From Candidatus Poribacteria bacterium (GTDB lineage Bacteria > Poribacteria > WGA-4E > GCA-2687025), in assembly GCA_027625215.1 (NCBI GenBank), contig JAQBWJ010000077.1:1-8074 (forward strand): a stretch of DNA of 8,074 nucleotides, in the 5' to 3' direction. Positions 1-5,581 of this stretch are shown piece by piece. Under the pieces are notes generated by a model. The model was given only the letters and a program-made list of their open reading frames with translations. It was not told the DNA's origin and ran no database searches. Within the stretch, counting starts at the first letter, position 1, and each line of letters starts with the position of its first letter. The position numbers were made by a program, and so were the translations under genes.

Positions 1-1
1 C

Positions 2-34
2 TGCCTGAAAGCCCTGCGCGCGCTGGGTAAGTGA
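2..34 (+). CDS. 3' end of an upstream gene (partial, unidentified)
   Basis: In frame 2 from the left edge the sequence reads CLKALRALGK and then TGA. This basic, leucine/alanine-rich helix looks like an ordinary bacterial C-terminus. A competing frame (frame 1) reads LPESPARAG and stops at 28-30, so the frame is not certain. A strong hairpin starts 14 bases after the TGA, as expected at the end of a gene. Ten residues are far too few to name a product. Confidence 0.3.
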   Translation, partial: CLKALRALGK

Positions 35-48
35 GTTTTTTGAAGGCA

Positions 49-90
49 GAGCGGGGGAACCTTTTCTTCGGCAAGAAAAGGTTCCCGCTC
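49..90 (+). terminator. Strong hairpin after the upstream gene (terminator-like or dispersed repeat)
   Basis: The arm GGGAACCTTTTCTT (55-68) pairs perfectly over 14 bp with AAGAAAAGGTTCCC (73-86) around the 4-base loop CGGC. GAGC (49-52) then pairs with GCTC (87-90) past a GG bulge, giving 18 bp in all. No T tract follows on the + strand (the next bases are ACCCCTCC), so this is not a textbook intrinsic terminator. It lies between the putative end of the upstream gene and the SGNH hydrolase start, where it could terminate transcription or protect a 3' end. It could also be one copy of a dispersed intergenic repeat. Confidence 0.45.
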
Positions 91-135
91 ACCCCTCCTA
101 AAGAACTTTGAATATGGATAGTTGAAAGGCGACCG

Positions 136-1122
136 ATGCAGTTGAAACCAAGCGATCCACGTCTGACGTGGCAGGGCACGATTTCCGTCGAACATACCGA
201 CGAGTACTCCCAACCGTGGCGCATCCCCTACGCCAAACGACCGCTGTTTCATTCCGAGTTGGCGTTGCGCGCGGCGATGAGCGCGGGAGTCCGCATCGCC
301 TTCCACAGCGACACGCAATCCGTCTCCGGCAAGATCGTCGCTCAGGAAGGGATCAAGCCGATTGACTGCGCCGTGAACGGGCAGGTCGTCTCGACCGTCG
401 CGCTCACGGGGCAGGACACGTTCCGGTTCGACCACTTGCCGAGCGGCAAAAAGTTGATCGAACTGTGGCTGCCGCAGTCGGGAGGCGAGTTTCGGTTGAA
501 GTCGCTGACGCTGGACGACGGCGCGTCCGTCGAACCGCGCGAGGACACGCGCCCCAAGTGGATCACCTACGGCAGTTCGATCACCCACTGCGGCGAGGCG
601 AAGTCGCCCGCGTATACGTGGCCCGGCGTCGTCGCGCGCGGGGCTGACCTCAACCTGACCTGTCTCGGCTTCGGCGGTCAGTGCCACCTCGACCCGATGA
701 TCGCGCGCACCATCCGCGATCAGGAGGCAGATATCGTCTCGATGTGCGTCGGCATCAATATCCAGGGTGGCGGCACGTTGAGCCCTCGCACCTTCCAAGC
801 GGCAATCATCGGAACGGTGCAGACGATCCGCGACAATCACCCCAACATCCCCATCGTCTGTATGTCGCCGATCTACTCGCCGCCGCGCGAGGACAAAGAC
901 AACAACGTGGGCTTCAGCCTCCAGAAGATGCGCGTTCACGTCGCGGAAGCGGTCGAGGCGTTGAAGTCGTGCGGCGACCCGAACATCCATTACGTGGACG
1001 GTCTGGACGTGTTTGGGAAGGAACTGAACCACCTCCTCCCCGACCAACTCCACCCGAACGCCGACGGCTATATCAAGATGGGCGAGAACTTCCTCGAGAA
1101 GGTGGTCCCGCGCGTGCTGTAG
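136..1122 (+). CDS. SGNH/GDSL-family hydrolase with N-terminal beta-rich domain
   Basis: Probable serine esterase, acylhydrolase or deacetylase of the SGNH superfamily (328 aa). The catalytic half begins near residue 140 and carries all four SGNH blocks: YGSSIT with the likely nucleophile Ser148; the block II glycines in GFGGQ (178-182); GIN with Asn208; and DQLHPN with Asp303 and His306 completing the triad. Residues 1 to about 135 form a separate beta-rich region, seen as short alternating hydrophobic stretches. This arrangement resembles SsfX3-like acyltransferases and carbohydrate esterases with a jelly-roll module in front, although the substrate cannot be read from the sequence. No signal peptide is visible, so a cytoplasmic location is likely. 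The ATG at 136 follows AAAGG (125-129) by 6 bases, a good ribosome binding site. Palindromic DNA lies on both sides of the gene, which suggests it is transcribed alone. The SGNH fold call is firm; the exact activity is unknown. Confidence 0.9.
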   Translation: MQLKPSDPRLTWQGTISVEHTDEYSQPWRIPYAKRPLFHSELALRAAMSAGVRIAFHSDTQSVSGKIVAQEGIKPIDCAVNGQVVSTVALTGQDTFRFDHLPSGKKLIELWLPQSGGEFRLKSLTLDDGASVEPREDTRPKWITYGSSITHCGEAKSPAYTWPGVVARGADLNLTCLGFGGQCHLDPMIARTIRDQEADIVSMCVGINIQGGGTLSPRTFQAAIIGTVQTIRDNHPNIPIVCMSPIYSPPREDKDNNVGFSLQKMRVHVAEAVEALKSCGDPNIHYVDGLDVFGKELNHLLPDQLHPNADGYIKMGENFLEKVVPRVL

Positions 1123-1128
1123 TCTTGT

Positions 1129-1207
1129 TGTCATTCTGAACGTAGTGAAGAATCCCGATCATCGCGGGTCGTAGCCGGGATTCTTCGGCAGGAGCCTCAG
1201 AATGACA
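1129..1207. repeat. REP-like nested palindrome
   Basis: TGTCATTCTGA (1129-1139) is perfectly complementary to TCAGAATGACA (1197-1207). Inside it, GAAGAATCCCG (1147-1157) is perfectly complementary to CGGGATTCTTC (1176-1186). The two 11-bp stems are separated by an asymmetric internal loop (7 and 10 bases), and the apical loop is 18 bases. It starts 7 bases after the stop codon of the SGNH gene. TGTCATTCTGA...GAAGAATC strings recur as dispersed intergenic palindromes in many bacterial genomes, so this is probably one copy of a REP or MITE-like family. It may also act as a transcript end or RNA-stabilising structure. Only one copy is visible here, so its dispersed nature is inferred. Confidence 0.7.
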
Positions 1208-1237
1208 TGATAAATAGAGGCATCGTTCAGAAAGGGG

Positions 1238-1283
1238 TTCGCTTCGGATGCGGTACGTGCGTCCAACACGTCATCCGAACGAA
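1238..1283 (+). promoter_or_regulatory. Long hairpin in the leader of the membrane-protein gene
   Basis: Three stem segments stack into one hairpin. TTCG (1238-1241) pairs with CGAA (1280-1283). After a one-base bulge (C1242), TTCGGATG (1243-1250) pairs with CATCCGAA (1272-1279). After a four-base bulge (CGGT, 1251-1254), ACGTG (1255-1259) pairs with CACGT (1267-1271). The apical loop is 7 bases (1260-1266). That is 17 paired bases, and the hairpin ends 14 bases before the ATG at 1298. The likely ribosome binding site, GGGG (1286-1289), begins two bases after the last paired base. It could be a cis-regulatory RNA element, a DNA operator or another palindromic repeat. It does not match a riboswitch class that I recognise. 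Confidence 0.5.
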
Positions 1284-1297
1284 TCGGGGCGAACTCT

Positions 1298-3223
1298 ATG
1301 AAGCCGAACCTCCTTCAACGCACGACTTGGCGAGCCATCCTAATCGGCGTCCTGCTGATCCCGGCGAACGCCTACTGGATCATGCAGGTCGAGGGCGTTT
1401 GGAACACGGGACACTCGACGGCGCTGTCATTGCAATGGCACGTCGTTGTGAATTTGCTCGCGCTGATGCTCGTCAACTTTGGGTTGAAGCGGTACGCGCC
1501 CCGATTCGCCTTCACTGCCGCCGAGCTCCTCACCGTCTACGCGATGCTCGCCCTTGCCGGAGCGGTCGCCGGGCGCGACTCTTACCAAATCCTCATCCCC
1601 GTGATGGGTTGGGCGTTCCGCTATGCGACGCCGGAGAACGAATGGGCGTCGCTCATCCAGCGATTCCTCCCCTCGTGGCTGACGATTCGGGACTCGCCAA
1701 CACTGGAATCGCTCTATTCCGGCGAATCGAGTCTCTACGCTAGACAACACCTCTTGACGCTTGCGATCCCTGTTGCCATGTGGTCGCTCTTCATTGGGCT
1801 TCTCGCGTGGACGATGCTCTGCGTCAACATCTTGATCCGCAAACAGTGGACACACCGCGAACGGCTCTCGTACCCCATCATCCAACTGCCAATGGCGATT
1901 GTCGAAGACGGCGGCAAAACGACGTTCTTCAAGAACCATCTCCTTTGGATCGGGTTCGCCATCGGCGGCGGGATCGATGTGCTGAACGGGCTGCACTACC
2001 TGTACCCGTTCGTGCCGGGCGTCCCCGTGACATACCAAGACCACAACTTGGGCGTCATCTTCACCTCGAAACCGTGGAACGCGGTCGGCGTGGTCCCGTT
2101 CCCGATGTACCCATTCGCCATCGCGCTCGGATACTTCCTCCCCCTTGACCTCGCTTTTTCGACGTGGTTCTTCTACGTCGTGCGAAAACTGCAACAGGTA
2201 TTGGCGGCTGCTCTCGGCTTGAAATTCTTACCTGGATTTCCATACCTCAATCAGCAATCGACAGGCGCATGGTTGGGGCTGTTCTTTGTGGTGATGTGGT
2301 TGGGGAGACGCCAAATTGCCGACGTACTCCGCAAGACGTTGTACAACGACTCCGACGTAGACGACTCCGACGAACCGTTCACGTATCGCGGCTCGGTGAT
2401 CGGCGCGTCGGTCGGGATGCTCGCCATCGCGGTGTTCTGCCTTCGGATGGGCATGAGTTGGTGGATCATCCCGCCGTTCTTTGCGATCTGGTTCATGTTG
2501 TCGATTGCGATCACGCGAGCGCGCGCCGAGTTGGGTCCCCCGACGCACGAACTCGTCGGCATGAATCCCGGCAACATGCTTGTCGACGTGTTCGGCGCGA
2601 GAGCCGTCGGCGCGAACAACCTCGCGGTGTTCCCGTTATTCTGGTGGTTCGCCGGACGCGGCTACCGCGCCCACCTGATGCCGCATCAGTTGGAAAGCCT
2701 CAAGATGGCGGAGTCGTTGCGCGTAAACGGGCGACGGCTCGGTTGGGCAATGGTGTTGTCGGTCATGGTCGGATCGGTCGCGGCGTTCTGGGCGTTGTTC
2801 CATCTGGGGTTTGAAACGGGTCTTCGCAACATCCCCATCGGACACGACTCCGGCGTCTGGCGCATGACGGAACTGCGCCTCACCGCCCCTCAACCTCCCG
2901 ATATCGGCGGCTCAACGTTCATGGGCGTCGGCGCAGCGGTGACGTTCTGCTTGATGTTCATGCGGACGCGCTTTCTCTGGTGGCAACTCCACCCCGCCGG
3001 GTACGCCCTATCCCTGAACTTCGGCATCGACTACATCTGGTCGTGCCTTATCTTCAGTTCCGCCGCGAAGTTCCTTGTTCTGCGCTTTGGTGGAATTCGG
3101 CTGTACCGTCGCTCGATCCCTCTTGCGTTCGGCGTGATTTTGGGTGAATACGTCGTCGGCGCGGGTTGGAGCCTCCTCGCCACCCTCCTCAAACGCCCCA
3201 TGTACGACTTCTATTTTGCCTGA
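1298..3223 (+). CDS. Polytopic membrane protein, DUF6785/DUF6784 type
   Basis: Integral inner-membrane protein of 641 aa with roughly 13-15 hydrophobic segments. The clearest are near residues 12-28, 47-62, 74-92, 155-178, 213-230, 285-308, 366-405, 480-503, 538-556, 575-597 and 607-630. Conserved-looking polar stretches lie between them: HRERLSYPIIQLPMA (186-200), RARAELGPPTHEL (407-419) and WWQLHPAGYALS (561-572). I associate this length and these motifs with the DUF6785 (N-terminal) and DUF6784 (C-terminal) families of environmental bacteria. Their function is unestablished; a transporter related to the OPT (oligopeptide transporter) type is conceivable but not shown. A short acidic loop (DSDVDDSDEP, 351-360) sits before the second half. 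The ATG at 1298 follows GGGG (1286-1289) by 8 bases, and the N-terminus (KPNLLQRTTWRA) leads directly into the first membrane segment, supporting this start. The gene follows the SGNH hydrolase on the same strand across a 175-base structured gap, so it may have its own control. It converges with the kinase gene. Confidence 0.8.
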   Translation: MKPNLLQRTTWRAILIGVLLIPANAYWIMQVEGVWNTGHSTALSLQWHVVVNLLALMLVNFGLKRYAPRFAFTAAELLTVYAMLALAGAVAGRDSYQILIPVMGWAFRYATPENEWASLIQRFLPSWLTIRDSPTLESLYSGESSLYARQHLLTLAIPVAMWSLFIGLLAWTMLCVNILIRKQWTHRERLSYPIIQLPMAIVEDGGKTTFFKNHLLWIGFAIGGGIDVLNGLHYLYPFVPGVPVTYQDHNLGVIFTSKPWNAVGVVPFPMYPFAIALGYFLPLDLAFSTWFFYVVRKLQQVLAAALGLKFLPGFPYLNQQSTGAWLGLFFVVMWLGRRQIADVLRKTLYNDSDVDDSDEPFTYRGSVIGASVGMLAIAVFCLRMGMSWWIIPPFFAIWFMLSIAITRARAELGPPTHELVGMNPGNMLVDVFGARAVGANNLAVFPLFWWFAGRGYRAHLMPHQLESLKMAESLRVNGRRLGWAMVLSVMVGSVAAFWALFHLGFETGLRNIPIGHDSGVWRMTELRLTAPQPPDIGGSTFMGVGAAVTFCLMFMRTRFLWWQLHPAGYALSLNFGIDYIWSCLIFSSAAKFLVLRFGGIRLYRRSIPLAFGVILGEYVVGAGWSLLATLLKRPMYDFYFA

Positions 3224-3233
3224 TGCCGTTTAC

Positions 3234-3272
3234 GGTGGCGTGGGGCATACGCCTGGTCGCCCTACCCTTTTT
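3234..3272 (+). terminator. Possible intrinsic terminator of the membrane-protein gene
   Basis: This lies 11 bases past the stop codon at 3223. GGTGGCG (3234-3240) can pair with CGCC (3258-3261) and, past a 2-base bulge, ACC (3264-3266), followed by T5 at 3268-3272. A competing local stem is GGCGT (3237-3241) with ACGCC (3249-3253). The stem is imperfect with a large loop, so the call is weak. The T run and the position between convergent genes support it. The opposite strand shows no T run after the hairpin, so it would serve the + strand gene only. Confidence 0.35.
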
Positions 3273-3287
3273 ATGTCACGTCTTATA

Positions 3288-4352
3288 TCACGAGCTCGAC
3301 CACGCGAACGCCCCTGATTCCGCCACATCGAACCGCAGCGTCGATGCCGCCGCCTCTCGCAACTGCCGCGCGACGAGCCCCTCCGCCCCGTCGTCACACA
3401 GAAACAGTAGACAACCCCCGCCTCCCGCGCCGCAAGCCTTCATCGCGACCGCCCCGGCATGCCGACCCACCGCCTCCAGCGCGTCGATCTCCCGCGTCGT
3501 GATGCCGTTATAGAGCGCTTTCTGTTGCTCCCAGTTGAACGTGATACACTGGGCGAGCTCGTCGTAGTTTCCCCGCAGCAGAGCGGATCGAGCCTCGCGC
3601 GCCGTGTCGGTCAGGTTCCGAAGACGGTTGAGAAACGATTGATCGCGCTGTTCAAATCGTTCGGTCACATGGACGTGCAGGTCGCTCGATAACCGCGACT
3701 TCCCCGTATACGCCAGAACAAATCGCCGTTGAAACTCCGCCAGTTGGTCGCGCCGCATCTGAACGGCTTCCACCGATACCGCACCGCCGTCGAACGTCAT
3801 GAACTGCGCCCCGCCAAGCGCCGCCGCGTAGTGGTCCTGCTTGCCGGAGAGGATGCCCAACTCGACCGTTTCAAGTTCCACCGCCGTCTCCGCCATCTCC
3901 GCCGCCGACTGTTCAACTCCCGCCGCCCGATTCAACGCCGCGATCAACGCGACCCCCATCGACGCGGAGGTGCCCAACCCGCTTCCCGGAGGCGCGTCGC
4001 TGCGGGTCAGAATGTCCAACCGTCCCTCAACGTGACGCCGCCGCAATGCCGCCTTCACCAACCCGAAACTGCCCGTCAGTTCGACGTTCTGCACATCGCG
4101 GATGGTTGACAGTTCCTCGCGCTCGTCGTAATCGACCGAATAGAGAGATACCGCCTTCGACCCCGCCGCCGAGATCGGTCGCCCCATAGACGGCGCGCCC
4201 CGCTCCCCATCGACCAGCACGCGGACGTGCGAGTACAACGTGATCGCCACGTTCAGCACCGCTCCCGGCACGACTTCGGCGAAACGGGGCACATCCGTCC
4301 ACCCTCCGGCGAGATCGATGCGAGTCGGCGCGCGCGAGTAGATTGTCGGCAC
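3288..4352 (-). CDS. GHMP-family sugar kinase (HddA-like)
   Basis: ATP-dependent small-molecule kinase of the GHMP superfamily (galactokinase, homoserine kinase, mevalonate kinase, phosphomevalonate kinase), 354 aa. It has motif 1 RIDLAGGWTD (11-20), the ATP-binding loop PPGSGLGTSASMGVA (121-135), the likely catalytic Asp173 in GKQDHYAAALGG (170-181), and motif 3 KACGAGGGGCLLFL (305-318). The RIDLAGGWTD and GKQDHYAAALGG forms are those of the D-glycero-alpha-D-manno-heptose 7-phosphate kinase (HddA) and fucokinase branch, not galactokinase or mevalonate kinase. It probably phosphorylates the anomeric hydroxyl of a sugar or sugar phosphate in the cytoplasm. No other heptose or fucose gene is adjacent, so the substrate is open. 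The start is GTG at 4350-4352 on the - strand, chosen because GGGAGG (4359-4364) lies 6 bases upstream and the protein then starts MPTIYSRAPTRIDL as in relatives. It is divergent from the oxidoreductase gene and could share control with it. Confidence 0.88.
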   Translation of the reverse strand: MPTIYSRAPTRIDLAGGWTDVPRFAEVVPGAVLNVAITLYSHVRVLVDGERGAPSMGRPISAAGSKAVSLYSVDYDEREELSTIRDVQNVELTGSFGLVKAALRRRHVEGRLDILTRSDAPPGSGLGTSASMGVALIAALNRAAGVEQSAAEMAETAVELETVELGILSGKQDHYAAALGGAQFMTFDGGAVSVEAVQMRRDQLAEFQRRFVLAYTGKSRLSSDLHVHVTERFEQRDQSFLNRLRNLTDTAREARSALLRGNYDELAQCITFNWEQQKALYNGITTREIDALEAVGRHAGAVAMKACGAGGGGCLLFLCDDGAEGLVARQLREAAASTLRFDVAESGAFAWSSS

Positions 4353-4358
4353 TCCTGT

Positions 4359-4364
4359 CCTCCC
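4359..4364 (-). promoter_or_regulatory. Ribosome binding site deciding the GTG start of the kinase
   Basis: Read on the - strand this is GGGAGG, a near-perfect Shine-Dalgarno sequence, 6 bases before the GTG at 4350-4352. It is the main reason to accept a non-ATG start for the GHMP kinase. Confidence 0.75.
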
Positions 4365-4384
4365 GGATTCATCCCACTAGAACC

Positions 4385-4413
4385 TTGTAAACAGTCGTGT
4401 TCTTGTTGAGAAT
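4385..4413 (+). promoter_or_regulatory. Candidate sigma70 promoter for the oxidoreductase gene
   Basis: TTGTAA (4385-4390) as -35 and GAGAAT (4408-4413) as -10 are separated by 17 bases; each matches consensus at 4 of 6 positions. A transcript starting around 4420 would exclude the in-frame GTG at 4397 and the ATG at 4418 as starts, in agreement with the chosen start at 4457. Weak matches like these occur by chance, so this is a position-supported guess. Confidence 0.35.
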
Positions 4414-4437
4414 ACCGATGGAATCGATCCGCTTCAA
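4409..4437 (-). promoter_or_regulatory. Candidate sigma70 promoter for the kinase gene
   Basis: On the - strand, TTGAAG (4437-4432) as -35 and TATTCT (4414-4409) as -10 are 17 bases apart; each matches consensus at 4 of 6 positions. The leader to the GTG at 4352 would be about 50 bases. Its -10 overlaps the -10 of the candidate + strand promoter. The match is modest and its support comes mainly from spacing and location. Confidence 0.35.
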
Positions 4438-4441
4438 GTTG

Positions 4442-4447
4442 AAAGGA
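4442..4447 (+). promoter_or_regulatory. Ribosome binding site deciding the oxidoreductase start
   Basis: AAAGGA lies 9 bases before the ATG at 4457. Neither the GTG at 4397 nor the ATG at 4418 has a comparable site, and the ATG at 4448 touches this one, so 4457 is preferred. Confidence 0.6.
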
Positions 4448-4456
4448 ATGGATGGA

Positions 4457-5521
4457 ATGGCGAAAACCTATCGAATCGGAGTCATCGGCTTCGCGCATAT
4501 GCATGTGACCTGGTTTGTCGATCAGTTCAGCGCGTTGGAAAACGTCGAATGGGTCGCTTGCGCGGACACCGTGCCGACCACACCCTCACTCTCGGACAGC
4601 AGCACGACCCGCACGGCGAACGTCCGCCACGCGCAGAGCAAGGGCGTCCCGAAAGTCTACGACGACTACCGCGAAATGCTGGAAAAGGAAGAACTCGACC
4701 TCGTGATCGCCTGCCCGGAGAACTCGCGTCATGGCGAAATCGTCGAAGCGATTGCGGCAGCGGGCGTCAATATTTTGACGGAGAAGCCGCCCGCAGCGTC
4801 GTACGACGAAGCCCTCCGCATGGCGCGCGCAGCGGAATTGGAGGGCGTCGAGCTCATCATCAATTGGCCCTCGACGTGGTCTCCCGCGTGGCGGCTCATC
4901 AAGAAGATGGTGGACAACGGCGACATCGGCGACGTGTTCCAATACAAGTGGCGCGCCGGGTCGATGGGCCCGCTCTCCTCTCTAACCGACAAAGAGAAGA
5001 GCCGTGAGTGGTGGCATCGCGCTTCCGACGGCGGCGGCGTGCTGTTGGACTACTGCTGCTACGGCGCGTGCATTTCTCGGTGGCTGTTGGGTGAATCCGC
5101 CGTCGCGGTGACGGGCATCGCAGGGAACTTCGCCAGCCAATACGGAGATGCCGACGATAACGCCGCTCTGTTGGTGCGCTACCCGAAGGCGATGACGATC
5201 CTCGAATCGACGTGGAGCACCGTGAATCACGGCGTTTCCTCAACGTCGATTGTCTATGGAACGAAAGGTACAATCGCGGTTGAGCGTGGAGGCATCCGCC
5301 TGTTCAAAGACAACGGCGCGGGCGATCTCATCACCCCCGACCCGCTGCCCGACCACGAGGGCAACGCGGCAAAGGCGATCATCCACCACTTCGAGACGGG
5401 CGCGGCGCTCCACCCGACCATCACGCCGGAGATCAACCTCGACGCGATGGCGATCCTCGATGCAGGTATCCGATCCACCAAGAGCGGCAAGATGGAGCTC
5501 TGCCGCACTCGAAACTGGTAG
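4457..5521 (+). CDS. Gfo/Idh/MocA-family oxidoreductase, GFAHxH type
   Basis: Probable NAD(P)-dependent sugar or polyol dehydrogenase of the Gfo/Idh/MocA family, 354 aa from this start, a usual family length. Residues 4 to about 125 form the Rossmann domain, with ACADT (34-38) at the end of beta-2, ACPENSRHGEIVEAIAAAG (85-103), and the catalytic-lysine motif EKPP (109-112, Lys110). Residues from about 130 form the alpha/beta substrate domain with GGGVLLDYCCYGAC (192-205). Two departures from the family norm are visible. The glycine motif GxGxxG is G11-F-A13-H-M-H16, with alanine and histidine at the second and third glycines. The usual DxGxH active-site motif is Asp198-Y-C-C-Tyr202, with tyrosine in place of histidine. 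The GFAHxH form appears to be a recognisable subgroup in environmental phyla. The frame stays open upstream to a GTG at 4397, but AAAGGA at 4442-4447 and family alignment favour the ATG at 4457. It is divergent from the GHMP kinase. The substrate is unknown. Confidence 0.88.
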   Translation: MAKTYRIGVIGFAHMHVTWFVDQFSALENVEWVACADTVPTTPSLSDSSTTRTANVRHAQSKGVPKVYDDYREMLEKEELDLVIACPENSRHGEIVEAIAAAGVNILTEKPPAASYDEALRMARAAELEGVELIINWPSTWSPAWRLIKKMVDNGDIGDVFQYKWRAGSMGPLSSLTDKEKSREWWHRASDGGGVLLDYCCYGACISRWLLGESAVAVTGIAGNFASQYGDADDNAALLVRYPKAMTILESTWSTVNHGVSSTSIVYGTKGTIAVERGGIRLFKDNGAGDLITPDPLPDHEGNAAKAIIHHFETGAALHPTITPEINLDAMAILDAGIRSTKSGKMELCRTRNW

Positions 5522-5546
5522 GCGCGTTCACGGACTGTATAATCGT

Positions 5547-5568
5547 GGGGCGACTGACTGGTCGCCCC
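5547..5568. terminator. Hairpin between convergent genes (possible bidirectional terminator)
   Basis: GGGGCGAC (5547-5554) and GTCGCCCC (5561-5568) form a perfect 8-bp GC-rich stem around the 6-base loop TGACTG. It is centred in the 60-base gap between the oxidoreductase stop at 5521 and the DUF4340 stop at 5582. Neither side has a T tract, so it is not a canonical intrinsic terminator, but its place between two convergent gene ends fits a shared transcript end. Confidence 0.45.
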
Positions 5569-5581
5569 CATGCGCGTTCTG

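Noticed and set aside
681..1139. 152-codon frame overlapping the SGNH gene on the same strand
   Set aside because: The product is Arg/Pro-rich and lacks a ribosome binding site, and it overlaps the conserved SGNH blocks read in the true frame.
1207..1743. 178-codon + strand frame starting in the palindromic gap and overlapping the membrane-protein gene
   Set aside because: It runs through the two palindromes and has an Arg-rich product with no recognisable domain. The overlapping frame at 1298 has coherent membrane segments and family motifs.
1427..2194. 255-codon open frame antisense to the membrane-protein gene
   Set aside because: Its product is rich in Arg, Glu, Asp and His with no membrane segment or domain, as expected for a mirror frame of GC-rich membrane-protein coding DNA. 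The + strand gene explains the region.
4397..4456. N-terminal extension of the oxidoreductase from the GTG at 4397 or the ATG at 4418
   Set aside because: No ribosome binding site lies before either codon, the extra residues are unlike the family, and the candidate promoter overlaps them. AAAGGA before 4457 fits better.
5538..5543. Perfect TATAAT hexamer on the + strand between convergent genes
   Set aside because: The sequence 17 bases upstream (CTGGTA) is a poor -35, and no + strand gene lies downstream; it would only drive antisense RNA into the DUF4340 gene.
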